A stretch of DNA of 64,000 nucleotides from Bostrychus sinensis (GCA_020698575.1 CM036243.1:4041649-4105648); one strand, 5' to 3'; shown: positions 10,396-22,674, counted from the stretch's first letter. The notes: a model not told the origin generated them from the letters alone. Made by a program: numbers and translations.

Positions 10396-13300
10396 ATGTT
10401 TTCGTCCGTGGCATATTGCGTACGACATGGAAGCCGCCTCTCGGTCCGTGTGGCTGGGTTGTCTCTGCGTGCTCGGAGTTTACATGGAACCGTGAAGAAG
10501 TCAGACCAGGGGGCACGAGGAGCCTGGGCACGAGCTCCCTCCGGCCTCCTCGTGCCCCAGCTGCGGCTCGTGCCAGAGGCAGTTCCCGCCAGAGCGCTGT
10601 CCAGGTCGGCCGCTGCTCCACCACCACCACCGGGGAAAGCCGAACCGAGGGAGAACGACCCGGAGGAAGAAGAGGGTGACGGGTTCGGTTCGCTGTCTGT
10701 TGCCTTCAGGTCCCGGAGGTCGTACCGAAAGAGCAGCCCGGAGCTGGAGGAGCTGCGGCACCGAGAAGGCGAAGAGGAAGAGGAGCGAGTGGACGCGCAG
10801 GGGATAGTGAGGAGGCGGAGGAGGATGAACACGCCATATTGGTATTTTCTACAATGCAAGAGGCTCATTAAAGAGAACAAGGTGAGCCCTGAGTTTGGGT
10901 CACTTAAAGCAGTGGTTCCAAAACCTTTTTGTCTTGTGTACCCCCTGGGCTTTTTTGACCCCTTTCTCCCCCCTCTCTCATACGTGTTGATGATTTTTCA
11001 AAAAGATAAATAAAAAACATTGTTGTGTTTTTTTCTGTCAATTTATTTTTGTTTGTTGTCCTGTCCAGCTTCAAGAGGCTCTGGACATGTTCAGTAGGGA
11101 CATGTTACAGGGAGAGAGGCTTCAGCCAGAAGAGTTTAACTACAGTGTGCTGATCGGAGGCTGTGGACGAAGCCGGGCAGCTCAAGATGGCTTTCCGACT
11201 CTACAATGACGTATGCTCTTATATCTTTTCTAGTTATTTCTTATATAGCTTCAGATTAGTCCTGAACTCACACTATAACATGAAGAGATAATATTCAGAC
11301 ATCAGGCTGTCCCACCCTTTTATATGTCTGTGGGAGTAAAATTTGAATACCATTTCAGATTCAGCAAGATATTGTGAAAAAAATAATTTTACATATTTTT
11401 TTATTAAAATATTTAGTCATTTTAAATTTTTATTTTTTGTATGCATATTTTGCATTCTTTATTAATTAGTTTTATAATATTAATATTGGTGTCAAAAATA
11501 TTCCAGTAAACGCATTTCATTTATTTATTACTTTATTGAAATATTTATTTTTTTATTTTCAAAATAACAGTAATTTTCAGATAAAAATAAATAGATTTTA
11601 CTGCTAATGGGACGTCCCTTCTTTGTGTTACACTCTGGTATTTCTTCACACTTATAATCACTGTGCTGAGTATACCTTTGGTCCATTAACCATTTCTTTG
11701 GTTGACTACAGCCCTATATCAAGTTTACATTAGTTAACTTCAAATATTGCTGGTCATATTGTTATCAACATATTTAAAATAGTTGTCACATAAGGCTTTC
11801 TTATAGTAGTGTTTAGCCATATTCAAATTTAAAAGTAATATTTTATAAATTAGATTGATGTATAACAGATGTGTCAAACTCAGTTGGAGCTGGGGCCAAA
11901 ATTAGAAAACCAGTCTTGGTCGTGGGCCAAATAAGAGTATTATATTAATAATAAAGCCAGCCTACTGTATTTTTGTTCTCAGTTAGGCTACAATAGGCTT
12001 TTTAACATTGAATAATACTTCCCCACAGAACTACAGGTGTAGATTTGTGGTTTTAAGGGGCTTTGTAGTTTTGTTTTAAATCAGAACTTAGAACTCAACA
12101 AATAACAACAAATAGGCCACAGACTACTGACTAACACTGGCCAATTATTTATTAAGTATTATTTACTGCCACAGTTACCTAACTCCTCATATAAGACAGG
12201 TGTTTTCATCAGGTCCACTGTGTTTTACTGTGACAGTGGGTACTACCAGCAGATAAATATTAAGGTGCATGCCATGCCCCTTATGTAAGCCCAGCACAAC
12301 TTTAAGCTGAGTCAGCTCCTACACACAAACATGTATTATAGGCCTACTTTACTTTTATTGAGCAAACTACTGTCCACCTCTCTGTCCTCTGCAGGACACA
12401 GTGTGAGCAGGATGATACCTGTTTCTGGGCAGGTTTAGCTCGCTGTGTGTTAATGAGTGCATTAGAGCACAAGTAGTGACAGAGAGAAAGGAAAAAGAGC
12501 GGCAGAGGGCTGTTTTTGGAGATGGGGTTTGTAAAGGTGATGTTCTTACAGTGCTGTGCGGTTGGAGCCTGTTTTTATTGCTGCCACATTATCTTAACAA
12601 AGTGTAGAGTGTTTATAGACAGTCCCATCTGTTTAAGAAGCTCCTGTTCTCACTGACCCCCCTTTGCCCATTTCTTTTGTGGAAATTTAAAATGTCCTGT
12701 CGGAGAATCCTTCACTCTCTGCCTGCTCCTGCGGCTCTTAAATGCCGCTCGCTAAAACAGCGGGGGAGGGGCAGTGCCGCTTCTGCAGTGCATTATGGGA
12801 GATGTAGTTCAAACAGATCGAGCAGAATATATATCGCCGGGCCATTATTAATATAAAATGGAAATGATGTCGTGGGCCAAAAGAAATTGTCTGTCCTGGG
12901 AGAGGATCTCTCCTTCAGTTGGGCTCCATAAGGTTTCTTCTTTTTTCCCGCAGCTGTTTTTTTTTTTAGGAGTTTTTCCTTACCGAGAAGGAGGGTCTAA
13001 GGACAGGAGTGTCCTGGGTCTGTTTAGTTTAGTGTAGTTATTGTTTGTGTTGATTGTGTGTTAAGTCTGATTGTGTGTTTATGTTTGATTAACTGTTTGT
13101 GAAGCCCTTTGAGGCGACTTTTGTTGTGATACTGGGCTATACAAATAAAACTGAATTGAACTGAATGTATAATGTAAACACAGTCTGTGATTATTTTTTT
13201 ATGTTTTGTGTAGATGAAAAAGCGTGGCCTGGAGGCCGCAGATGCCACCTACACTGCTCTGTTCAATGCATGTGCCGAGTGTCCCTCCAAACAAGCTGGG

Positions 13301-14064
13301 CTTAAATACGCTCTGAAGCTGGAACAGGAACTGTGTCGCAAGAACTACAGCCTGAGCACCATCACGTACCACTCTCTCCTGAAGGCCCATGCTGTCACCA
13401 ACCACCTCCAGGCCTGTCTCCACACTCTCAGGGTATGAACAGTTAAAGTATTTGTGGATATTAGAGAAAACATGATTGAACACACTGATTTCATGTGTTT
13501 GTGTGTGCAGGAGATGCTCCAGAATGGCCATGTTGTGACTCAGGAGACTTTTCACTACCTGTTGATGGGCTGTGTGAAGGACAAAGACACTGGGTTCAGA
13601 CTGGCTCTGCAGGTAACAACAAGAGCTGTATTGCATATAGTGACATTTAGAGTTTTTTGTATTTTTATGAGGTGTGTTTATTGAGGGTTGTGATTTTAAA
13701 TGATTTAAAACCACAAATGAGACAACATGATCTTGAGAACTGGGTTTTCAGGGTTGTGCTCTGGAGTTGTTCCATCCTACTTTGAGATTTTGGTGTCCCT
13801 GTTGGTGCACTAATGGTACATTCACACCGGACGCAAATCAGGCCTCAGGCGCGAGTGATTACCATGTTAAGTCTATGGAAATCCGCGTTCAGGCGCGAAC
13901 AAGCGTCCTGCGGCGCGAATGGCGCGACGTGAATCAAGCGAATCACGCGGCACGTTCATTTTGAAATACAATTACACAAAAAGTACACAGTACAGTTACT
14001 TCATACTCTCGGTGGTAGTAGTCCTGGATGTACTTAATAGGTATAAGCAGGTTTCGTTGTTTAC

Positions 14065-14148
<84 letters not shown>

Positions 14149-17100
14149 TTCAGTCTCAAATACAGTATGATACAGTACATAATGAGTTTAATTTTAGTCA
14201 TCATTAACTTCATGAAAAAAGTATTTCCTGGTTTGAAAGTAGTACCAGAGGTAATGGTGGTAGAAGTACATAGCACAGTCAGTCATTTCTTAGGCTTATA
14301 GAGAAATAGATGCGATATAATTCGACCTTATACACTCACCAGATTTAGTTAGGTAATAATTCATACAAATATCAATTTCATAATAAATGGATATTTTGTT
14401 AAATTAGGGAAAAGGTGTGTAAATGTGCTTCTAAACTCTCTGTGGTTACTCTCGTGTGTGTCGCTCCCCCCTGGCAGCGGCACGACAACTGCCGTAAAGA
14501 ATGCTATATTAGCGCACTCAAAATTTAGGAGCGGCTCACTTGACCACGGAAAAACAAACGCCGGCTGGCTGTCCATCTCCTATATTTACAAACTGCATCA
14601 TAACAGAACACTCTCTAATATAAAGAGACGAGTTTAATTCATCATATTTAGTGTAAACTAAAATGTGCTTCTGTAAATGTGTTAAGGATTGGTTGACTCG
14701 TGGCTCATCATAACAGGCTGCAGTCTGGCGCACGGCGTTAGCATGGCTTGTTCAGTGGCGCTAGCATTGGCATTAGCTCAGCAGCTGTATGAGCTCTGTG
14801 CCATAAAAGAAAAGCATGGCTTATGGACTGACTTCTACCTGGAGTTAGTGTAAATATAGGAGATGGGGCTTAGCTGCTTCATAGACGAGTCTGGTCAGAG
14901 CTCAAAATCATGCCGAGCTAGTGCTAATGCTAACGCTAATGCTAGCGCCATTGAATGAGCCGCGCTAACGCCGTGCGTCAGTCTGCAGCCTGTTATGATG
15001 AGCTATGAGTCAATTAAACCTTAACACATTTATAGAAGCATAGTTTACATTAAATATGATGAACTAAACTCGTGTCTTTATATTAGAGAGAGTTCTGTTA
15101 TGATGCAACTTGACGTTGATTAGATTAGCATGTTGTAGGCAGCTAACGTCAGACAGTGATGGTATTTTATGGACAAATGTGGACTGCTGGACCACTGTGT
15201 CCTCCTCTATGTCTCCATGTCTTTTTAATGTAAAATATAAAATGTATATCCAGCTCTTGTTTGTATTTTTGTAGAAAAGAAGACGACAGAGTAACTCTTG
15301 TGCATTGTTGTGAGTGGTCTGTTTTCTCCCACGGGGATAGGAGTGACGTTTTGTGGGCGTTCCCACCGTTGCTGTATTTGATATAAACGATTGGATATAA
15401 GACAGCCAATCAGAAACATTTGTGAATCCCAGTCTGTGATTGGCTGTGCTGCTCGCAACAATCGTGGTTTGCCCTGTGCCACCTCGAACGAGCGCAGAGC
15501 CAGAGTCGCGAGCAGAAATGAGGTGTCGTGCGAGCAAAGATGTTGCGCGAGCAGGCATCCACGTACTCACGCACCTAGGTAGACTTTGAGCGAGCATGTA
15601 GGCAGAGTTGAGCGCGCACGGAACAAAGATTTGTGTGCTCAAATTATTATTCTCTTTTCAATTGGTAAAGTATGCGCTCGCGACACTCACTCTTCACACG
15701 CACGAAGGTGGAACAAATATCGCTCCATAAAACTACGAAATTTGCGAGCAGCACAGCCAATCACAGACTGGGATTAACAAATGTTTCTGATTGGCTGTCT
15801 TATATCCAATCATTTATATCAAATACAGCAACGGTGGGAACGCCCACAAAACGTCACTCCTATCCCCCGTGGGAGAAAACCAGTGTTGCCAGATTGGGCG
15901 GTTTCCCGCCCAATTGGGCTACTTTTGCTCTCTCTCGGCGGAAAAAAAATAGCGTTGGGCAGGTGTATAATATTTGGGCTATTTTTAGACTTATGGGGCG
16001 GGATTTTGAAAATGTAAAATAAACTTATTTTAATAATATTTTAAAATTTCCTGATCAATAATTGTATATATTTGCTGGTTATTGATGAATAAAATTAATT
16101 TGTAAAATAGAAGTAGTAATATTAGTGTCATTAGTTGTCAATCACATGTCAAATTATGGACCTCTGATTGGTTGAAAAAAGTAAACACTGCAGCCGTGAG
16201 AGAGCTATTTGTTTTTCTGATTACACTCATTGTGGAGACTGTTTATTACTTTTTCCATTGGCAGCTGTGAAGTTTTGTGTGCTCAAATTATGCTATTTCA
16301 TATGTATTACAGTTTTAACATTAAGATTGTAGAATGGTTGTGATTTGGGCGGGTTTTTATTGCGTTTGGCGGGTTTTACGTTATATTTGGGCTGGAAAGT
16401 GTCAGTCAGATCTGGCAACCCTGGAGAAAACAGACCACTCACAACAATGCACAAGAGTTACTCTGTCGTCTTCTTTTCTACAAAAATACAACAAGAGCTG
16501 GATATACATTTTATATTTTACATTAAAAAGACATGGAGACATAGAGGAGGACACAGTGGTCCAGCAGTCCACATTTGTCCATAAAATACCATCACTGTCT
16601 GACGTTAGCTGCCTACAACATGCTAATCTAATCAACGTCAAGTTGCATCATAACAGAACTCTCTCTAATATAAAGACACGAGTTTAGTTCATCATATTTA
16701 ATGTAAACTAAAATATGCTTCTATAAATGTGTTAAGGCTTAATTGACTCATAGCTCATCATAACAGGCTGCAGACTGACGCACGGCGTTAGCGCGGCTCA
16801 TTCAATGGCGCTAGCATTAGCATTAGCTCGGCAGGTTTTTGAGCTCTGACCAGACTCAGCAGCTAAGCCCCATCTCCTATATTTACACTAACTCCAGGTA
16901 GAAGTCAGTCCATAAGCCATGCTTTTCTTTTATGGCACAGAGCTCATACAGCTGCTGAGCTAATGCTAATGCTAATGCTAGCGCCACTGAACAAGCCATG
17001 CTAACGCCGTGCGTCAGTCTGCAGCCTGTTATGATGAGCCATGAGTCAACCAATCCTTAACACATTTACAGAATCACATTTTAGTTTACACTAAATATGA

Positions 17101-20100
17101 TGAATTAAACTCGTCTCTTTATTTTAGAGAGAGTTCTGTTATGATGCAGTTAAATATAAAGATAAAAGATAAATATAGGAGATGGACTGCGGTCAAGCCA
17201 GCCGGCGTTTGTTTTTCCGTGGTCAAGTGAGCCGCTCCTAAATTTTGAGTGCGCTAATATAGCATTCTTTACGGCAGTTGTCGTGCCGTTGCCAGGGGGA
17301 GCGACACACACGAGAGTAACCACAGAGAGTTTAGAAGCACATTTACACACCTTTTCCCCTAATTTAACAATGATGACTAAAATTAAACTCATTATGTACT
17401 GTATCATACTGTATTTGAGATTGAATATATATTAAAAAAAAATCAAAAAAGTACACAATGAAACCTGCTTATACCTATTAAGTACATCCAGGACTACTAC
17501 CACCGAGAGTATGAAGTAACTGTACTGTGTACTTTTTGTGTAATTGTATTTCAAAATACCTAGTAATGCATACAAATAGGCAAAATATTATGATTTTGAG
17601 GTTGAATAAAAATCTTATTTCAAAAAAGTACTGTGCTGCTCGCAACAATCGTAGTATGCCCTGTGCCACCTCGAGCGAGCGCAGAGCCAGAGTCGCGAAA
17701 TGCAAGTGAATTCAAAATGGTCAGGCGTCCAACTAGACGAGAATGACGTGAATCTGGCGTCAAATTCGCGTGCGGTGTGAACGTAACATAAAAGGAGTTT
17801 TTGAAGTTGTAGAAGATAAAGTTAGTTGTTCTAAAAATGTGTTATCAGTGGCCTTTGGAGCCACACATACATAGCCATACGGATGGTGGCTTAGTGGTTA
17901 GCACTCTTGCCTCACAGGTTCCAGGTTTGATTCCCAGACCGTGTGGGGCCTTTCTGTGTGGAGTTTGCTTGTTCTCCTTGTGTCTGGGTGGGTTTCCCCC
18001 ATCAACCTCAAACAGCCTCAAATGCCGCTGGGGCATTCAGGGATGGGTCAAATGCAGAAAACAAATTTCCCCTACGGGGATCAATAAAGTATAATAAATG
18101 CATAAATAAATCTGTACCTCTGCTTCTGCAAGCTAAGAGTGTGCTGACAATTACCTTTACTGTATAAATCTCTTCCTAATGTATACTCTTTATAATATGT
18201 CTATGTTTATTTCAGATCTGGCATCAAATGTTGAAGTCTGGTATTCTTCCAGACTCCCAGAACTACACCCTCCTTCTACGAGCTGCAAGGGATTGTGGGA
18301 TCGGGGACCCTGCTCTGGCCTCAACTGTGCTGCTCAGGCCCTTCGAGGGTCACAGGAGAGAGACAAAGAATAGGGCTCAACTGTCTGGGACCAACATAAT
18401 GGACATCGATGTTTTAGAGAAGCAACTGTTTATCCAATCAGATCCCCAGAGTCCCGAGCCTTTGAACAGACAGGACGGAGCACTAATTCAGATATCAGAC
18501 CATCACACAAAGCTGCCACCTGCTAATGTGGAACAGACCTCCACTGGCCCCAACTTACTGGACGTGTTTGAAGGTAAGAGTGGCGGGGTTGTCTCCCTGT
18601 CTGCAGCAGAGAAACCATCTGATCGGCTTGCTCTCATCGGAGGAGTTGAAGGTTTCCTACAGAATATGGAGGCCAGAGGACTTAAGCCCGACCTGAAAAC
18701 ACTGACCCTATTGGCTGACACTACGGAGCCCAGCCAACAGTCACTGAAAATGTTATTGAGAATAGCCAAGCAGCACCAAGTCAAACTTGACGTGGCCTTC
18801 TTCAACTCTGTGATTCGCAGAGCAGCTAAAGCCAGGGATTTGGAGACGGCGCAGGTGAAAATGATTAAAAGTGCTCTATATATTGCAAACTCCACAGAGA
18901 TACACACAATCACACACACACATAATTACAGAGCTGGTGTGGTTAGTTACAAAGATATGGAGGATCAAGTTATACAAAAGAGGGATGTTTAGAAGGCTGA
19001 CAGTGTAGAACAATACCTGAAAATGTTGTTGCCTTGCAACATGGGTATTGAATAGGATAAGTGAACCCCTTTACTTTCTCATCATATTGTAGTTAATTGA
19101 ATATAGAAGCCCCATCTCAGACGGCCAAAAAGTAATATGTCTGTCCAGGTAAATTTTATTCTGATTCTGATTTTTTTTTTTTTTTTTTTTTTTTCCCCCA
19201 CATCCTCCAAATTTGAAAATTCCACAAGCTAAGCTACAGTCCTTGGGAGCTGCACTTCATCTACTAGTTATGTGGGCAGTGATTACACCACTTCACTATT
19301 TCTTTTTGTTGACTTTACATGGAATGAACCAGCAGTATCCAGCTCCCTTAAAGACAAGTGTGGCACAATAAAAAAATGTAATAACAGGAGCCAATCATAG
19401 ATTATCTCTTGCAGGCTGTGCTGAGTGTAATGCGACAGCGTCATGTGAGTGTGGATATCCAGACCTTTGGAAGTCTGGCTCTGGGCTGTGAGCGGGCTAA
19501 GGATGCTTTACAGCTACTGAACAACATGGAGGTATCAACACTTCACCTTTTAGTTTCAGTTGCTGTTCCAACTTATAGCATTGTATAGTTTATAACTGTA
19601 GTGGTTGTAATAGCAAATTGTGTGTTTTTTGTTTCACAGGAGTCAGGGCTCAGGCCTAATGTCCACGTATTCTCTGCTCTGATTGGTTGCGCAGCTCGCA
19701 GGCTGGATTATGTGTACCTTAAAAAGCTGCTCAAACTGATGAAGGAGAAGGAGGTGTGGCCTAATGAGGTCATCATCAGACAGCTGGAATTTGCCGCTCA
19801 GTATCCTCCGAACTATGACCAGGTAAATATAACAGGAGATGCATATTATTTAAATGGAGACAATGTAAAACGAATGCTGTAATTTAGTAACATTTTAGTG
19901 ATAATATTCCCAGTACAAAAGGAGAAACAACTATCTGGTCCACATCGACGGTTTCCGGGGTTACTACCAGCACTGGCTGAGGAGCGTGCCTGCGCAGACA
20001 GAAGAGCAGGTCGCAGAGCAGACGCCGCAGAAGCAGGTTCTGCAGAGGATTCCCGAGGAAGCAGACGGACTGACAGAGGCTCAGAGGAAACAGAGAGCGG

Positions 20101-20171
20101 CAGCCAGGAGATATCACTCCAAGAGAAGAGAGACCAGCAGCAGCAGCAGCAGTGCCACATCTGCACTGTGA
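10396..20171 (+). CDS. ptcd1: ptcd1, mitochondrial pentatricopeptide repeat protein 1, eight coding exons, frameshift in exon 2
   Basis: Exons are 10396-10881, 11069-11210, 13214-13432, 13511-13612, 18216-18854, 19415-19531, 19640-19822 and 19914-20171. All have GT/AG ends and phase-0 junctions. PTCD1 binds mitochondrial leucine tRNAs and supports mitochondrial rRNA/tRNA metabolism in the matrix. The N-terminus ([20 protein letters not shown]) is Arg-rich like a targeting peptide. [18 protein letters not shown] at the end of exon 1, [28 protein letters not shown] and [19 protein letters not shown] match PTCD1 and its PPR motifs. Length is about 714 residues against 700 in human. The C-terminus has a Ser run coded by AGC repeats. 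Oddity: exon 2 is 142 bases; one extra A at 11170/11171 shifts the frame and gives TGA at 11207-11209, although the downstream exons remain well conserved. The start is the ATG at 10396; an upstream in-frame TTG is not used. Confidence 0.93.
11866..12891 (+). mobile_element. hAT-like (Charlie-type) non-autonomous DNA transposon, 3'-truncated
   Basis: It begins CAGATGTGTCAAACTC and runs, colinear but inverted, with the complete copy at 40906-42038. It stops about 30 bases short of the expected inner-facing terminus (GGGCCAAAAGAAATTGTC), where a retroelement tail starts. It sits in ptcd1 intron 2 and has no open transposase. Confidence 0.75.
12895..13165 (+). mobile_element. Retroelement 3' tail (LINE/SINE type)
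   Basis: Contains the fish retroelement tail words CCTTACCGAGAAGGAGGGTC, GAAGCCCTTTGAGGCGAC and TTGTGATACTGGGCTATACA, and ends in AAATAAAACTGAATTGAACTG, an imperfect GAATT-type terminal repeat. It ends 48 bases before ptcd1 exon 3. I recognise the tail but am not sure of the family (L2- or Rex-like). Confidence 0.65.
14069..14145. repeat. (TA)n microsatellite, about 38 units
   Basis: An uninterrupted TA run sits in the left arm of the palindromic element; the matching place in the right arm (near 17425-17440) lacks it, so it grew after the arms formed or was lost there. Confidence 0.95.
15881..16423. mobile_element. hAT-type MITE nested in the palindromic element
   Basis: The 543-bp insertion has 14-bp terminal inverted repeats CAGTGTTGCCAGAT / ATCTGGCAACCCTG with one mismatch. 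It is flanked by an exact 8-bp target duplication GAGAAAAC at 15873-15880 and 16424-16431. The uninterrupted site, in reverse complement, is visible in the left arm near 15320-15340. There is no open transposase. Confidence 0.93.
17883..18098 (+). repeat. tRNA-derived SINE candidate
   Basis: The head reads GGTGGCTTAGTGGTTAGCAC (A-box TGGCTTAGTGG), followed by a B-box-like GGTTTGATTCC with one mismatch to GGTTCGATTCC. Then comes the fish repeat body (TTTCTGTGTGGAGTTTGC, TTCTCC, GGGTTTCC). The tail is GGGGATCAATAAAGTAT and A-rich. It lies in ptcd1 intron 4, 94 bases downstream of the palindromic element. Confidence 0.7.
19171..19194. repeat. Poly-T tract
   Basis: A run of 24 T in ptcd1 intron 5. 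Confidence 0.9.
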
Positions 20172-20317
20172 AATCAACACAGTTTTCTTTTGGGCCGAAC
20201 TGAGGCTAGAGATTTCCTAAAAAGATGCCAAAGCGCCTTCATTTTCAGTGGTTCAGAATCAGTTGCAATCACAAAAAATTTCTACCACCTCACCACAAAA
20301 GACATTATAGTGATGTG

Positions 20318-20323
20318 AATAAA
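20318..20323 (+). terminator. AATAAA polyadenylation signal of ptcd1
   Basis: First canonical AATAAA after the stop at 20171, giving a 3' UTR of about 170 bases. Further AATAAA-like signals follow near 20610 and 20695. Confidence 0.6.
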
Positions 20324-20924
20324 AGATTATGCATAAAATTTGAATAGTACTCTAATTTAACTTTTATAACTTATAACAATGTTTTGGGTAATTGCTTACA
20401 CATATCGACTGGAGTCTATGTCCTTTCTTCACCTGCAAAAGCCTCCAGCTCAGTGATGTTTGCTGGCCTTTGTGCTGCAGCTGCCTTCTTTAAAGATTTT
20501 CAAAGGGGTTGAAATCTGGAGACAGAGAAGGCCACTCCAGGACATTGCAGGATCTTCTTGAAAAATCTTTAGGGGGTTGAATATTTCTGATTGCAACTGT
20601 ATGTTCACAGATAAAATAAAAATCTCTGAATTCTTCTTTTAGTCAAGAAGATGCCTTGTACATCCTTTGATTCAGATTTATTTTTATTTGCACTAAATAA
20701 AGTCATTGTTTATAGTATGCCCCTAATGTACACTTTTGTGCAGCCTTTGTATACAACTCATCGTATTTGCCTCTAGTTGTTGTAAGTTAATAAAACTGAA
20801 AAAGGAATTACCTAATAATCCTGTAAATTGAAATTGAGCTGGTGGTTTTTTCCAGCTTCCTAAAATGGTGACTCACTGATGTCCCGTAAGTACTTAATGT
20901 AAGAGTGAACACCAGTATGTCAGC

Positions 20925-21020
20925 TCTGTTATTAACCGGCCTTTTTTCTAGGTCTCCACCTGCCGAAGGCCCATAGTTTTCTGGGGTAGGCATCCGAGAC
21001 CTTCAACGGGAATAAGCGGA
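20925..21020 (-). repeat. SINE-like repeat, terminal fragment
   Basis: Only the end of the 1355-1640 family is present (TTCTGGGGTAGGCATC... GGGAATAAGCGGAAG). Confidence 0.5.
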
Positions 21021-21369
21021 AGAACAGAAAAAACATTTGCCATCTAATCTAGTCATAAGGTTTGGTCATCAGCATAATTTTATTTATTAAGTAGCATAAC
21101 ATTTACTGTATTATGAAAGAAAAAGTTTAAAGAAATATAAACTGGAGCTATGTCATTATTTAGTTTTGACAATCTAATTTGGGTGCATGCTTGTTTCTGG
21201 AACAAACAAACAAACAAAAAAAAGAAATTATGTATTAAAAAAATGTATTTGTCATGAGTGGACCGTGTGTCAAACCCTGTCCCAGACTCAGACCAGTAGG
21301 TGTCAGAGAAAAGGAACTGGGCGCGTTTTCTCTTCAAACAAAAGTCACAAAGAAGAAGAAAATGTGCCA

Positions 21370-21448
21370 ACTTCCGGTGGCGGTGTGATTTCAGGACACG
21401 GGCGCGAAACTGTCCTGCTGCTGTTTACTTTGGATTTGGTGATAAAAG
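21370..21448 (+). promoter_or_regulatory. Probable promoter and 5' untranslated exon of the unnamed Cys-rich gene
   Basis: ACTTCCGG at 21370-21377 is an ETS-type site in a GC-rich patch (GGTGGCGGTG, GGGCGCG). A strong donor AAAAG/GTAAGA ends a likely non-coding first exon at 21448. The next exon starts at 23287 and holds the ATG. The start of transcription is not determined. Confidence 0.5.
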
Positions 21449-21874
21449 GTAAGACAACATATTTACCGAAACAACCAGAACTATATTCGCGAAGTTTAGT
21501 CAATTTTATGAAGTTTGTCTGTCATGTCAAAGCCTTAAGCGTGTTTAAAGCCAGGAACTCTGAAGTAATGTCGCTACTATGAACCCTACAGGAAACTCCC
21601 TTCAGAAAATACACCCCAAAAGTATATGCATAAAACGACATTGTCATATATTTAGTTAAAATTATTAAAATATAACTGTTAAAATGACTATTTGTTGGAT
21701 AGTGTTCTGTAAACGAGAAGCTATCAGTAATCTGAGAGACAATTTATTCTTTACAAGGAATAAACAAAAGGTAATTAGTTGTCAACACCCTTCCAGTTTG
21801 GAGAAACAGATAAGTGCATTGTCACAGACATTAAAAAGACTGTACTGCTGTAAAGAAGTGAAGGAAAAGTTTAT

Positions 21875-22130
21875 TTAAAGGTTTTCTATTCTGTGAAATT
21901 GGCATTTTTTACTTTTAACCATGTTCTAATGTTGATTCTCCCTCAAAAACAGACCTGGAGTATTATTTTGTTCCATACATACATGTTTGAGTAATCCTGT
22001 ATGCTGAGGCACTGCTCTTGTCAAGAGCTGGAAACACTCTGTTTCACGGCTCTACATAGACACATGAAACCAGGAAGTGCTCTTGTGTGTTTCTAAAGCC
22101 CATACCGCCATCACCAGACTCATTCAGGTA
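21875..22130 (+). repeat. Dispersed repeat fragment (family F)
   Basis: Words such as CAAAAACAGACCTGGAGTATT and GAGCTGGAAACACTCTG match the family best seen at 29508-29958; other copies lie at 37113-37500, 39030-39330 and 48320-48560. Confidence 0.5.
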
Positions 22131-22158
22131 TTACTATGAAGCGGTCAGCTCATTTATC

Positions 22159-22674
22159 TACTGTATTTGACGCACTATAGGGCGCGCCGGATTATAAGGC
22201 GCACTGTCATTGAATGGTCTATTTTCAAACTTTTTTCACATATAAAGCGCTCCGGACTAAAAGGCGAAACAAAGTCAGTCAAACTTTATTCAGCGCGTTC
22301 ACCATAAACTTGTTCAGTTATAACCCGTGAATAAAAAACACAATCTGAGACGGCTAAATCAAACGATAGCATATTCACAATAACTCATAACTGTTCAGTT
22401 AACGTTATAACAAAATACAACACAATACACTCACTTTTTCAGTTCATTCCTCGTCCACAAATCCCTCAAATTCTTCATCTTCAGTGTCCGAGTTAAACAG
22501 TTGGGCGATTACGGCAATATTATGGTGAAGCACAGTATGTATTTCTCCGCGATGCTCCTGGCTATGGTAGCTGTAAATAAATTCATATATAAGGCGCTCT
22601 GGATTATAAGGTGCAGGTCATTTTTTGAGAAGATTGAAGGCTTTTAAGTGCACTCTATAGTGCAGAAAACAGTA
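22159..22674. mobile_element. hAT-like MITE
   Basis: The ends are inverted: TACTGTATTTGACGCACTAT at the left against the complement of GCACTCTATAGTGC...ACAGTA at the right. Internally it carries repeated GGCGC...GGATTATAAGGYGCA words typical of a common fish element. It lies in the first intron of the unnamed gene. No clear target duplication was found. Confidence 0.75.

Larger units (their letters stand above)
13813..17789. mobile_element. 4-kb palindromic (foldback-type) DNA element
   Basis: The ends are imperfect 22-bp inverted repeats (19 of 22 match; core ATGKTACRTTCACACCG) at 13813-13834 and 17768-17789. The left arm (about 13980-15440) is repeated in reverse complement by the right arm (about 15740-17560). 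Examples are the segment around 14000-14055 against 17460-17520 and 15320-15430 against 15750-15875. Each arm contains a smaller inverted pair of about 250 bp, centred near 14850 and 16890, so four related copies of one block exist. A 65-bp piece of the spacer (from about 15448) recurs in direct orientation at about 17633. No transposase frame is present. It lies in ptcd1 intron 4. The ends match the element at 55374-56526. No clean target duplication was seen. Confidence 0.85.

Noticed and set aside
10337..10880. Long minus-strand frames opposite ptcd1 exon 1
   Set aside because: They are shadows of a GC-rich exon with no splice or family support.
10387..11013. Extending ptcd1 exon 1 through its donor to 11013, or starting at the TTG at 10387
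   Set aside because: The donor AAG/GTGAGC at 10881 and the match of exon 2 to PTCD1 show splicing; a good ATG lies at 10396.
13919..14276. Overlapping small frames with Tyr-Ile repeats
   Set aside because: They are translations of the (TA)n microsatellite.
15064..16687. Frames of 80-190 codons in both strands of the palindromic element
   Set aside because: The two arms give near-identical peptides from opposite strands, as expected for inverted non-coding repeats. There is no conserved motif, start context or splice sites.
17883..17960. A functional tRNA gene
   Set aside because: A- and B-box-like words are present but the cloverleaf does not close, and the sequence continues into a SINE body.
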